A stretch of DNA of 37,782 nucleotides from Symbiodinium natans (taxonomy: Eukaryota > Sar > Dinophyceae > Suessiales > Symbiodiniaceae). Made by a program: the position numbers and the translations under genes. The stretch is taken from contig CAJNDS010002344.1 of NCBI GenBank assembly GCA_905221605.1, forward strand, positions 222,501 to 260,282. The letters run 5' to 3'. Numbering within the stretch: the stretch's first letter is position 1; each line of letters opens with the position of its first letter. Of this stretch, positions 1 to 9,178 are shown one piece after another. The notes under the pieces are model-generated. The model searched no databases. It saw nothing but the letters and a program-made list of their open reading frames with translations, and was not told the origin of the DNA.

Positions 1-20
1 CCTTTAAGGAACTACCAGGA

Positions 21-125
21 GGGGTCCCCCCTAGTTCTGAGCAGAGTTGTAAGGGCCTTAAATTGGGTGAAAAGGATCCTAACTTAGGTCATAAGTCCCT
101 TAACTATAGTTAGGGGAGTAAGGGT
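21..125 (+). repeat. hairpin element family 3, copy a
   Basis: It begins AGGAGGGGTCCCCCCTAG and contains AAATTGGG, GGATCCTAACTTAGG and AAGTCCCTTAACTATAG. It aligns in reverse orientation with 30081-30186 over about 105 bases and more weakly with 8845-8943. Confidence 0.65.
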
Positions 126-257
126 ATCGCACTCTGAGGAGTCCTGGCCAGATGGTGGTCTCGCGTTTCGTGGGAGATGGAACCGTCGCTCGACTTCTCA
201 ATGGCTGTACCTAGTACCTACCCTTTTCAAAAGGGCTTCCAAGTAGTGTTCTGTAGA

Positions 258-307
258 CCCTAAACCCTAAACCCCAAACCCTACACCCTAAGCCCTAAAC
301 CCTTTAG
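258..307. repeat. CCCTAAA array before exon 308
   Basis: Degenerate CCCTAAA/CCCCAAA units run into the acceptor CCTTTAG. Confidence 0.85.
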
Positions 308-398
308 GTCAACGCATCCGCCTACCAACAGCTGGCGGCGCAGCGCGCGCTGATGTGGCGCCCGCCCCCTGGCCTGGTCTATGGCCTCCGGCAGAAGG
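308..398 (+). CDS. SNF2 gene exon 1 (first in window)
   Basis: The exon follows CCCTTTAG and ends at AAGG|GTTTTAGGG. It reads VNASAYQQLAAQ then RALMWRPPPGLVYGLRQK, about 30 residues, entering in phase 0 and leaving in phase 1. The final G joins AA of the next exon to give GLRQK-E-SRSCILADG, which leads straight into the SNF2 Walker A. CCCTAAA repeats lie on the left and TTTAGGG repeats on the right. The residues before Walker A are not diagnostic by themselves. Confidence 0.6.
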
Positions 399-3300
399 GT
401 TTTAGGTTTAGGGTTTAGGGTTTAGGGTTTACGGTTTAGGGTTTAGGGTTTAGGGTTTAGGGTTTAGGGTTTAGGGTTTAGGGTTGGGGGCTTTAGTCTT
501 TTGGGCCTTGGGCTCCCTTTTGGGTTTCACGTTTTGCCGGTTTAGTGTTGCAGGGTTTGCTGGTTCAGGGATTAGGGTTAGAGGGCTTGGGGTTTTCGGA
601 TGTTGGGGTTTTGTGCTTTAGGGTTTTAGGGGTTTTGAGTTAGATGATTTTAGGGACTTGGGCTTAGGGCTTTGGGGTTTGGGGTTTTGGGGTTCCGGGT
701 TACAAGATGCCCAAGAGCCCAAAGGGTACCCTGTTTTGTTTTTTGTTGCAAGGAACTTGTAGACTATGTTGCAAACTATGCTTTGCAGTATATGCTTTGT
801 CACGTATTCATAGTATATCGACCCATTGTACGGTGACGATTTTTGAATAAGTGGAGGGTGGCCAACCTGCCACGGCAAGGGGGGTAGTATAAAAGACCAG
901 TTTAAATCCGCATGTTTTCGTATTTGCCCTCCACCCCTCCACCCCTCCACCCCTCTCCACCCCCCTCCACCCCCCTCCACCCCCCTCCCCATCCACCCCC
1001 CCCCTCCATTTCAGAAAGCCGCAGCTGCATTTTGGCAGACGGTATGGGTATGGGCAAAACTGCCACCGCTGCTTGGGCAGTGGCTGTTTTGCAGCGACGA
1101 GCCGCTACACGCCGGCAGCCATATGCTTTGCCCTAGAGCTGTTCTGGCTCAGTGGTTGAAGAAGTACTTCGGACATGTGCCTTCTTGGCTGGTGCTTGGC
1201 AGCGTGGACAGCGCACGTGGCCCAGCGAGTCCTTGCGAAGTGCTCATAGTGGATGAGGCTCACCTCCTGAAGAACGGTGGCAGCAAACGTCACCAACGTG
1301 TGCAAACTTTGCCTGCTGCAAAGCACTTCTTGACTGGAACGCCCGCCCAAAACAACCCAAGAGAGTAAGAGAGTTCTTCAGCCTCCTTCGCCTGGCGCGG
1401 CCAAGCTGAGCGGTCCCGGGCCGGTGAAGCCAAGCCCCTGAACAAAAAAGAGCACCCTAAACCCTAAACCCTACACCCTACACCCTAAACCCCAAACCCT
1501 AAACCCTAAACCCTACACCCTAAACCTTAACCTTAAAGCCTAAACCCGAAACCATGAGGTATCTCAGCCACTACGCAGACACCGTCGGTCAGTGGCACCG
1601 CGTCGTGGTTGGCCGCTTGCCTTCCCCAGACAGACCCGAGGCTTTGGGTTTAGTGTTTTGGGGTTTAGGGTTCAGGGTTTAGGGTTTAGGGATTGGGGTT
1701 TGGGGTGTAGGGTTTAGGACTGTATACAAGGGCCCTCGTGGAATATTATTGGTCGACAGGTCTGGAACGGCTTAGGGGTGAGATAGGTGTCTGTACAGTC
1801 TTGCGGAAAGCCAGAGGAAGGGCTCTCTGATACTCAGGCAAAGCTTTACAAGCTTTACACTGCAGCCGCTATTCTGAACAATGCCAACCCCCCTCCCCTC
1901 CAGCTCAAATAATCCTGCCAGTGACTGAAACCCTGTATTGGTACTTATTGAAGATTTCTCCATAAATTCCAGACCTTAGCTGCCCGATAAGCAACGGACT
2001 CGAACATTCAACCCTGAACGAACCCTGACCCCAAGCCCTCAGCCCAAAACCCTCTAAACAATTTTAAACCAACCCTAAACCCTAAAACCCAAACCCCAAA
2101 CCCTAAATCCCAACGCAGAAAGCTTAGGCAAGTGCATGTCCAACCTCGGTACCCCGGGCAAGGAGGAATACTTTCAGGCTGTCACGCCTGACAAGGTGGA
2201 GGAGTGAGCCCCTAAACCCTAAACCCTAAACCCTAGAACCTTCCCCCCAAAGAACGCATAAGCGGTGTACTTTCTTTGTGCGATGTACTTGTGAAGCTGC
2301 CTTTTGGGTTCTTGGATAACCTATGAAGAGGAAGTTTGGGGTAAGGATAACACCATGCATCATGTACCGAGTCGTTGGTTGCACTGTATAATACCAGCAC
2401 ACTCTGGTATCCGATCTGCCTGAAAACGCTGCAAACACCGCCGGAGCCCCTAATCTGAATGCACAGAGGTTCGCATCTCAACGTCTGAAGGCTCTAAAAC
2501 CCTAAACCCTGACTCGTAGTGTCATAGTGGGTTTATGGAAAAAAGTTTTTACCATGACCCCTGGAGCCCTGGACCCCGTAAAGCCCGCGCCCAAAACCTC
2601 CCTCTCTCATACAAGCAATACCCAAGCCACGCCTTGATTTGACGACCAAAAACTTCTCCAACATGCACTGCACGTTTTAGCTTGATTTGTAGCTACTAAA
2701 TTTGGTGAAGCACATCTTCCTAAGTACTTCGTAGTTCTAACTTGCAAGTTCTAACTACCCTAAACCCTAAACCCCTTAACCCTACACCCTAAACCCTAAA
2801 CCCTAATCCCCAAACCCTAAACCCTAAACCCTAAACCCCATGGCAGCGTCTCGGAGGAGATGTGGAACTACACCCCAACAACCGAAGAGGCTGTCACTTG
2901 GTGCCAGCGGGTCGAACCCAAGGGCCCGGAGAGGTTTAGGGTTTGGGGTTTAGGGTTTGGGGTTTTAGGGTTCAAATTTAGGGTGTAGGTGTAGGGTGTA
3001 GGGTTTAGGCTTAGGGTTTAGGAGGTTTAGGGTTTCGGGGGTTTAGGGTTTAGGAGGTTAGGGTTTGGGGGGTTTAGGGTTCAGGGCTCAGCGTTTAGAA
3101 GGTTTAGGGTTTAGGGTTTAGGGGTTTTAGGGTTTAACAGGCTTAAGGGGTTCGGGGTCTCGTCTTGGGGACTTACAGTGTTCTGCAGACCCTCACCGGC
3201 CGCCGCGGGCAGCGCAAAGGGAGGTGCAAAACTCTTCGAATGTCCTGGGCATGCCAATATGTCTGGGCCTGAATAATTAGAATAGGGTTTTCGGGGGTTA

Positions 3301-3602
3301 TAAAGGAGGGTTACAAAGGGACCACGAGGGAATACTAGCAGTTTTTCCAGCTTAGGGGTTTAGTTCGGGTTTAGGGCTTCAGGGTTTTGGGGCCCATAAG
3401 CCTCTTAAAGCCTAAACCCCCAAACCTCCTAAACCCTAAACCTCCTACACCCTGAACCCTAAACCCCCTAAACCGTAAACCCTAAACCTCCTAAACCCTA
3501 AACCCTAAATCCAAGGACTCGGGGTTCTACGCTGGCATTCGGGACAGTTTCCGTACTTACGCCTCTTCGGCTGCAGAGTTGCTATGCTCCACGACCAAAT
3601 GA
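308..3602 (+). CDS. SNF2-type ATPase gene, multi-exon, disrupted (gene-level span)
   Basis: The inferred exons are 308-398, 1015-1399, 1559-1647, 2119-2203, 2847-2933, 3189-3223 and 3517-3602. What is seen: the second exon carries ILADGMGMGKT (Walker A of SNF2 ATPases), CPRAVLAQW, VDEAHLLKN (DEAH-type Walker B) and LTGTPAQNN (motif III) in family order. Exon phases agree: 1 after exon 1, 2 after exon 2 (GC donor), 1 after exon 3, 2 after exons 4 and 5, and 1 after exon 6. SNF2 proteins use ATP to move along DNA or remodel nucleosomes. Two lesions break exon 2: a +1 shift near 1085-1120 and an 8-base tandem duplication at 1359-1374. Only motifs I to III are recognisable; helicase lobe 2 is not seen and the downstream exons resemble nothing I know. 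It may be a pseudogene, or the shifts may be sequence errors. The 5' end lies outside the window. Confidence 0.6.
401..484. repeat. TTTAGGG array after exon 308-398
   Basis: About ten near-perfect TTTAGGG units, opening the intron of the SNF2 gene. Confidence 0.9.
1015..1399 (+). CDS. SNF2 gene exon 2: ATPase motifs I-III, frameshifted
   Basis: The acceptor is a strong pyrimidine tract ending in TTTCAG (about 930-1014). Walker A ILADGMGMGKT is in one frame. CPRAVLAQWLKKYFG, the DEAH-box segment VLIVDEAHLLKN and FLTGTPAQNNPRE are in the frame one base later, so a +1 shift lies between about 1085 and 1120. After PRE the sequence AAGAGAGT is tandemly repeated (1359-1366, 1367-1374), giving an in-frame TAA at 1366-1368. 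Removing one copy would continue the family-like FFSLLRLAR. The proposed donor is GCGCG|GCCAAG, a GC donor, in phase 2. The coding character is high on both sides of the lesions. Confidence 0.75.
1359..1374 (+). repeat. 8-bp tandem duplication inside coding sequence
   Basis: AAGAGAGT is present twice head to tail in the SNF2 exon. It shifts the frame and creates a stop. Its length equals the target duplication of the hairpin elements at 14447 and 32776, so an excision footprint is possible. Replication slippage is the simpler alternative. Confidence 0.8.
1559..1647 (+). CDS. SNF2 gene exon 3
   Basis: The acceptor is ACCATGAG and the donor TTGG|GTTTAG. The exon reads YLSHYADTVGQWHR then VVVGRLPSPDRPEAL. 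It enters in phase 2 (CG|G gives LARYLSHY) and leaves in phase 1. It lies between CCCTAAA on the left and TTTAGGG on the right. No domain is recognised. Assignment to the same gene rests on phase and order. Confidence 0.55.
2119..2203 (+). CDS. SNF2 gene exon 4
   Basis: The acceptor is CAACGCAG and the donor GAGGA|GTGAGC. It reads SLGKCMSNLGTPGKEEYF then QAVTPDKVE. The upstream phase 1 gives E-SLGK and the downstream phase 2 gives D at the next junction. An alternative reading ends the protein at the TGA just after the exon, but the GTGAGC donor and the phase match to the next island favour splicing. This is one of the few islands with CCCTAAA on both sides. Confidence 0.55.
2757..3150. repeat. 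CCCTAAA and TTTAGGG arrays flanking exon 2847-2933
   Basis: CCCTAAA units occupy 2757-2840, then the exon, then a degenerate TTTAGGG array to about 3150. It shows the convergent layout most plainly. Confidence 0.9.
2847..2933 (+). CDS. SNF2 gene exon 5
   Basis: The acceptor is CCATGGCAG and the donor GAGAG|GTTTAGGG. It reads VSEEMWNYTPTTEE then AVTWCQRVEPKGPE. It enters in phase 2 and leaves in phase 2. The telomere heptamer itself supplies the donor GT. The left flank is a long CCCTAAA array and the right flank TTTAGGG. The product segment is not recognised. Confidence 0.6.
3189..3223 (+). CDS. SNF2 gene exon 6 (short)
   Basis: The acceptor is GTTCTGCAG. In the phase set by the previous exon it reads PSPAAAGSAKG, and GGGAG|GTGCAA is a plausible donor leaving phase 1. 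The frame stays open to a TGA near 3271, but from about 3255 the DNA matches a dispersed repeat also seen at 11245-11345. A short exon is therefore preferred to a long terminal one. Confidence 0.35.
3255..3345 (+). repeat. dispersed repeat copy (pair with 11245-11345)
   Basis: It shares GGGCCTGAATAATTAG, GGTTTTCGGGGGTTAT and AAGGGACCACGAGGGAATACTA with the later copy, which has an AT-rich insertion in the middle. A short related piece (AAGGGCCCTCGTGGAATATTA) is at 1728-1750. Confidence 0.5.
3517..3602 (+). CDS. possible terminal exon of the SNF2 gene
   Basis: After ATCCAAGG the frame reads DSGFYAGIRDSFRTY then ASSAAELLCSTTK and stops at TGA (3600-3602). Phase 1 from the previous exon fits if the G of AAGG belongs to the intron or is shared. 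A second frame (LGVLRWHSGQ and on) is also open, so the frame choice is uncertain. The left flank is CCCTAAA. Confidence 0.35.
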
Positions 3603-4883
3603 AGCTTGAAATTGTGGGTCATACCCTAAAACCAAACCCTAAACCCTAAAATAAACCCTAAACCCTAAACCCTAAATTGGCTTAAGTGACTCCGAATTAT
3701 TTGAATATTTTTTCAGAGGGTTTTAAGGGCCAACCTAGCTAGTAGATCCCAACATACGATAATCCTGATGAAGTTTTGCAACCGCACGCAAGGGCCCCCT
3801 AGACCCAGACGTCGAGTCCCCAAATCCTCGCCGCCATATCAAAAGAACATCAACATCTCTCCCTAAACCCTAAACCCTAAACCCTAAACCCTAAACCCTA
3901 AACCCCTTTAAGAGCGAGAGCGCTTGAAATCACTGATAGATACAGTACCTTCGGCATCAGTGGACGCGCCGCCAGAACTGGGACCCCGAGTTGGCCCATA
4001 TTCCCCTGTTCTCTTTTTGCCCCGTTAACACAAAAGGGACACCCTTTTTTTTTTTATTCCTAGCTCTTTCTATTGGGTCACCCTAGACCCTAAACCCTGA
4101 ACTGTTGTTATTGCGAGGTTACTCTCGGGTCTAGCTAACATGGCTGACGCCTTCGGCGGAGAAAGTCATTGATGTCTCTTCAACATGAGTCTCCCTGCGT
4201 GATTGGATGGGTTTAGAGTTTAAGGCTTAGGGTTGAGGGTTCTAGGGTTCCAGGGCTTTAGGGTTTTAGGGTTCTAGGGCTTAGGGTATATCATTGGTAC
4301 GTCTGTACCCGGTTCTTCTTTCTTCTTTTGCAAGCATCATGGACCAGCAGAGTACATTCGAATTTAGAAACTATTGTAAACTTTGCGACATCTAGCTCAG
4401 CTAAGCACGACATGAACAAGCCTAGGCCTCATCCCAAATTGACTGCTCTATATTCCGTTGGGAATTACTTTTTCTATTTTGTTTATATTATAAGACCCAA
4501 GAGGATATTAAACATGAAACTGTTATTATGGTTCTAAGGGGAGTATAGAAATTGACTGCTTATGTCACGAATGTAGACCTGATAGTCAAATCCGCAGGCC
4601 CCTCGACGCACCAACCCCGTCATAAACCCCTAGCCTGTTCCCCACAACCCCCCGAACCTCTTAATCCTGAGCACGCCTACGGCCCAATTCCTTAGCAAGA
4701 CGCTCGAAATCTCTCGGAATCCTGAAAAAAGCGCTAAAGCCCCCTGAGCCTCAAAACCCCCAACAAGACACCCTGCACACCCCTCCAAGCCCCTGAAATC
4801 CTACCCTAAACCTTAAACCCTAAACCCTAAACCTAAACCCTAAACCCTAAACCCTAAGCCCTAAGCCCTAAGCCCTAAACTAG
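3603..4883. other. no supported gene: heptamer-rich spacer
   Basis: It contains CCCTAAA arrays (about 3863-3905 and 4803-4880), TTTAGGG pieces and an AT-richer stretch at 4300-4560. A 69-codon open frame there lacks coding character. Confidence 0.6.
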
Positions 4884-4944
4884 CAGCTGAGGATGCCAAC
4901 CACACGCGGGTCAAGCCAAAGGTGCCTGGGACGCCGCCAAACAG
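4884..4944 (+). CDS. orphan exon (possible gene B)
   Basis: The island lies between CCCTAAAC-TAG on the left and AACAG|GTTTCAGG on the right. One frame reads AEDANHTRVKPKVPGTPPNR. A second frame (LRMPTTRGSSQ and on) is open too. The flanks fit the CCCTAAA/exon/TTTAGGG pattern. The product is unknown, and the link to the next islands is only by strand and order. Confidence 0.4.
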
Positions 4945-5297
4945 GTTTCAGGTTTGTGAAGTGGTTTAGGGTTTAGGGTTTGGGGTTGAGGGTTTAGGGT
5001 TTCGGGGTTTGGGGGGTTGCAAGTTGGGGTTGAGGGTTTAGGCTTTAGGGTTTGGGGTTTAGGGTTTTGGGGTTTAGGGTTTCGGGTTCAGGGTTCTCGG
5101 TTCAGGGTTTAGGACTCAGGGTCTGGAATTCGGAGTTTAGGGTTTGGGACTGCGTTTCTGGATGGTTGTTTCTGAGCTGTTCTGTTCTACATTGTAGACT
5201 GTATTTTGTATATTGTAGATCTTTACTGTAAAGTATAATGTTATAATTGTATAGATGTACATATGTGTATTACGTTATGTTCAAATCTATACGCACG

Positions 5298-5462
5298 TGT
5301 ATGTATGTATGTATGTATGTATGTATGTATGTATGTATGTATGTATGTTTGTTTGTTTGTTTGTTTGTTTGTTTGTTTGTTTGTTTGTTTGTTTGTTTGT
5401 ATGTTTGTATGTTTGTATGTTTGTATATTTGTATGTTTGTATGTTTGTATGTATGTATGTAT
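5298..5462 (+). repeat. TATG/TTTG tetranucleotide microsatellite
   Basis: A block of TATG repeats, then TTTG repeats, then alternating TATG/TTTG. The open frames in all six readings are tetranucleotide artefacts. Confidence 0.95.
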
Positions 5463-6418
5463 GGATGTATACACAACACAACCTTTGGGACGATGTTTGG
5501 GACGTGACTAATCCCTAGGCCGTGAACCGAATGAGGATGTTGTCAGAGAGCCGAAGTTTGGTAGGCCTCTGGGCCAATGTCTTGAGACTCTTGAAAGGAT
5601 GGATGTTTGTGCGCGTGTGTGTGTGAGAGAGAGAGGAAGAAGTTTGGCATGGAAAAGTGGACAAGGCATACAGACTGGGAGAGCCCTTCTCCTTTCTGTC
5701 TCACTCATATTTCCAGCCAGAGGGCAGGTTGTCGATCCTGCACATAGGGCTTGGCATGTTCTGTGAGGGCTTAGAGTGTAGGGGCCCCTGAAACCCTCAA
5801 CAGCCCAAATCCCGAGCCCTGCACCCCGACATGCCGATTCCTGAGGCCATGTTCTGTTCCAAGTTTGTGGCCGCCGTGCCCAGCTTGCCATTCAGTTACG
5901 GGTTGAGGGTTTAAAGGGCTCTCAACGATATGCGGGGGTTTCCGAACATTCGGGGTACCCTTTTGGGGGGTCCCTTTTAAGGGGAGTCTATTCTATTTGG
6001 GGTATAAAAGGGGTACCCCCTACGTTAGGAAATACCCAGTAAGGTCCATCTTAGTAGGCTTTCGGTTATAGAAAGCCGGGGTTCTGATATAACAGCGACC
6101 CAAGGAGGGACAATGCCTTAGATAGTTGACGACGTGACACAAAACTGCCAATCATGATGCTGACAACTGTTTGAATCCCAAGCATGGTTCTGCAAAGGTC
6201 CGAAGCAGGGCGCACTGTAGAGTGTGGGGTCTACGGAAAGCCCTAAGCCCTAAACCCTAAACCCTAAACCCTAAACCCTAAACCCCAGGTTTGCTCGCCG
6301 CAACAGGCCCTAGCCTTCAACTCAGGATCCCATTAAAAAATCCAAATATGTGCATTTCCTAAATAGGAGTACTCCTTTTATGCTCCAAGTAGAAAAGAAC
6401 CCCCTTACAAGGGACCCC

Positions 6419-6481
6419 TTAGTATACCCCTAAACCCTAAACCCTAGACCCTAAACCCTAAACCCTAAACCCTTAGTATAC
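6419..6481 (+). repeat. CCCTAAA array between 9-bp direct repeats
   Basis: TTAGTATAC occurs at 6419-6427 and 6473-6481, each just after ACCCC or AACCC. Between them are about six CCCTAAA units. This looks like a heptamer block inserted at a break with target duplication. Confidence 0.65.
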
Positions 6482-6599
6482 TTTTGGGCATATGGGGAGA
6501 GGATGTTCCATCTTTTTGGAGTGTACTGTACCCCATATTAAGGTTGACCGTAAACCCAAGCAAAAACTACCAACTCAGGTGTGTAACTCAGCATCCCAT

Positions 6600-6978
6600 T
6601 CACAATACCCTATATATCCCTCCCTAACCCCCTAAACCCCTAAACCCCTAAACCCCTAAACCCCCAAGACCCTAAACCCCTAACCCCTAACCCCTAAACC
6701 CTAAACCCCAAACCCTAAACCCTAACCCCTAAACCCTAAACCCTAAACCCTAAACCCTAAACCCTAAACCCTAAACCACCAACTCAGGTGTGGTCCTCCG
6801 CCATCGGCAACCCCACAGCGGTGCCCGACGCCCAACCTCGGTCCCGCGACCTGAAGACGCTCGGTCGGTTTAAAGGCTTTAAGGTTTAGGGGAGGCTACC
6901 CTAAACCCTAAACCCTAAACCCTAAACCCTAAACCCTAAACCCTAAACCCTAAACCCTAAACCCTCAACCCTCAACCC
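6600..6978. repeat. CCCTAAA arrays around exon 6788-6867
   Basis: One array ends at 6776 before the exon. A second near-perfect array spans 6899-6978 shortly after it, following only a short degenerate TTTAAGG piece. Confidence 0.9.
6788..6867 (+). CDS. orphan exon (possible gene B)
   Basis: The acceptor is CAACTCAG and the donor GGTCG|GTTTAAAGG. The frame reads VWSSAIGNPTAVPDAQ then PRSRDLKTLG, entering in phase 0 and leaving in phase 2. It sits directly after a CCCTAAA array of about 170 bases, and a degenerate TTTAGGG follows it. Codon third positions are GC-rich. The product is not recognised. Confidence 0.5.
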
Positions 6979-8120
6979 AAGGGGGGGGGAAGGGGGAGTC
7001 GGGTTTGGGTGTTTGGGTTTTTGGGCTTTGGGGATTGGGTGTTTCGGACGACACCTGCCGCTATCGCGTTGCGCACTTCGTAACGAGTCCCTATGTTACA
7101 CTTATCAACCTTCAACCGGCAACCACCTTGAGCCCTGCAAGCCTGCAAGCTTGCAGGCCCCACCAGAGGCCCTGAACTCGAAATCCAAAAACCACACCAA
7201 TCAGCCCTGAACCAAGCCAGGAGGATCTGTCATACACCCGAGCCCCCCCCCCCCCCCCCCAATTCCTCCCTAGAATCTTCAACCCTAAATCCGGAACCCT
7301 GAACCCTAAGCCCTCAGCCACAAGCCCTAAGCCCTCAGTCCTCAATCGTAAACCCTGAACCCTAAACCCTAAAAACCCCATAAACCCTATGAACCTTATA
7401 AACCCTCGACCCTAAACCCTAAACCCTATCTCTTGGGGAACAAAATGAGCCTTAAAAGGGTTCATGTTTCATAATGCCTCAGGAAGATGTTTCCCTTCAA
7501 TCCCGGTGCCTGCAGCCCCTGGACTCTGGTCCCCGGACGAAGTGTTTTTTTGTTGAGGGGCTTATAGGGCTTTAGGGTTTGAGGGTTTTAGGGCTTCAGG
7601 GTCTTAGGGTTTTAGGGCTTTCGGGTTCTAGGGTGTTAGGGCTTTAGGGCTTGACGGTTTGAGGGTTTTAGGGCTTAAGGGTGTAGGGCTGGGCCCAAGG
7701 TCAGGTTTTAGAGTTCATCCAGTCACCTAGTTTGTTTTTGGATTGCCATCTTTCTTTTGGGTGAGGTGGCTTGATGTCTAGCGCAAGGGTTTGCTGATGT
7801 TTTCTATTGTTCTGAATGTGTTAAGCCCTCAACCCTGAGATGTTGGGTCAATTGTTGTGCCCCCTCGAACAAAAACCCAGAAGCCACCGATACACCAGGC
7901 ATTAAGATGCACGATGTCCTGGAGAATTGAGGGCTTGCGGTTACGACAATACCTTCCTAAGCCCTAAACCCTAAACCCTAAACCCTAAACCCTCAACAGC
8001 TCAGCGTAGTGGCTTGGGGTTTCGGGGTTAGGGTTTGGGTGGTTTCAGGTTTAGGGTTTTGGGATGAGGGTCAGTTCCAGAGCTGACTACAACCTAGCTT
8101 ACTACAACCTCCGCTGCCAG

Positions 8121-8216
8121 GTTCAGTGGCTGCTGAGCCAAGAGGGCCGGAAGACGTGGCGCTCGTGCATTGTGGAAGCCGACCAGTACATCTGTCCGGT
8201 GTCCTCGTTCAACTGA
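8121..8216 (+). CDS. terminal exon of unrecognised gene (gene B)
   Basis: The acceptor is CCGCTGCCAG. The frame reads VQWLLSQEGRKTWR then SCIVEADQYICPVSSFN and ends at TGA (8214-8216), entering in phase 0. A CCCTAAA array begins about 20 bases after the stop, so here the repeat lies in the 3' flank and not in an intron. The tryptophan/cysteine-rich tail suggests a conserved C-terminus, but I do not recognise the family. Confidence 0.5.
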   Translation, partial: VQWLLSQEGRKTWRSCIVEADQYICPVSSFN

Positions 8217-8606
8217 AAACCCGACCCGGACCTCTACCCTAAACCCTAAACCCTAAACCCTAAACCCTAAACCCTAAACCCTATTGCTACACCTGCAACT
8301 AGAATCCTGAGCCCTGTAACGTCTCCTAACTAAGCCCCAAATCGAACGAACTTCCGTCGTTGCGTCGGAGGACGTGAGGACGGGAAGCGAAACGCGGGAT
8401 GCAAAAGGTTCGACGCTGTCGTCATTGGGGTGCAAGGGTTACAGCTTAGGGGTTCGGACTTCTAGGCCTTAATGAAGCCTTTTCGCATTCCTATCTATAC
8501 CCACAGCCCCGGGGACAATTTCCATATGGGTACTTCCGCAATAGGGGTACCCTTCATATTCCCCAGAATAGTATAGCTCTCAGTTTTGGAACCCTTCAAA
8601 GGGTAC

Positions 8607-8754
8607 CCCTAAACCCTAAACCCTAAACCCTAAACCCTAAACCCTAAACCCTAAATTCTAAACCCTAAACCCTAAACCCTAAACCCTAAACCCTAAACCC
8701 TAAACCCTAAACCCTAAACCCTAAACCCTAAACCATCCTAAACCCTAAACACAT
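8607..8754. repeat. long CCCTAAA array
   Basis: About twenty units with a few substitutions, between the gene B stop and family 3 copy c. It is not next to a recognised exon. Confidence 0.95.
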
Positions 8755-8844
8755 TTGAGTCCTGCTTCTCTAGAACCTAGGCCCCGCCCTATGGCCCTAG
8801 GTTCCATGATAAGCACAAGGATGGCCCCCCCCCCCCCCGCCCCG

Positions 8845-8943
8845 GGTTATAAGCAGATTTAGAAGGACCTTGAATTGGGTTATCAGGATCCTAACTTAGG
8901 TTATAATTCTTTTAACTAAAGTTATTCTACTTTAAGGGGGCCC
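8845..8943 (+). repeat. hairpin element family 3, copy c
   Basis: It shares GACCTTGAATTGGG, TCAGGATCCTAACTTAGG and TTTTAACTAAAGTTA with copies a and b. A run of C (from about 8824) sits where the GGGGCCCC end of other copies would be, and GGGGGCCC closes it. Confidence 0.6.
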
Positions 8944-9080
8944 GGTCCTTGCATGGAACGTTGAGAGAAGCACCGAGCAATGGATGTTAGGGGATAGACA
9001 CGCCACGTGGTGAGCAAGTAGTCAGACTCTTACTTGCTGTCTCTTTGCCCTAAACCCTAAACCCTAAAGCCTAAACCCAG

Positions 9081-9178
9081 AAGGTTAAAGAACGGGCAAC
9101 CAACACCAGCTTGATTTTGAAGCCTGCACCCGGCAACTTGATCTACTATTTGCTCAAGAACCACCCTTCCTTGTCAGG
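9081..9178 (+). CDS. gene C exon
   Basis: The acceptor is AAACCCAG and the donor TTGTCAGG|GTTTCTTC. It reads KVKERATNTSLILKPAP then GNLIYYLLKNHPSLS, entering in phase 0 and leaving in phase 2. The left flank is CCCTAAA. The right flank is the composite repeat at 9221-9358 and not the heptamer. Confidence 0.55.

Larger units (their letters stand above)
4945..6787. other. intron or spacer with microsatellite and heptamers
   Basis: Degenerate TTTAGGG to about 5160, a tetranucleotide repeat, then 5500-5900 GC-rich DNA with open frames but no recognisable protein, then CCCTAAA arrays. Confidence 0.5.

Noticed and set aside
618-992. 124-codon - strand frame
   Set aside because: The frame consists of translated heptamer derivatives and the CCACCCCT tract; it has no coding character.
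912-1014. Start ATG at 912 for the SNF2 frame
   Set aside because: The stretch is a CCACCCCT pyrimidine tract ending in CAG, which is better read as the intron end before the exon at 1015.
4328-4537. 69-codon + frame in an AT-richer spacer
   Set aside because: Codon third positions are unlike the GC-rich exons here, and no motif is seen.
5241-5518. Six long open frames of MYVC/TNKQ type
   Set aside because: They are translations of the TATG/TTTG microsatellite in all frames and have no protein signature.
5508-5891. 127-codon - strand frame
   Set aside because: There is no recognisable domain, exon-type flanks or convincing codon pattern. It is the longest uncalled frame, so it is noted here.
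6600-6978. CRISPR-like array of short repeats
   Set aside because: The units are contiguous 7-mers without unique spacers of constant size, and the context is eukaryotic.
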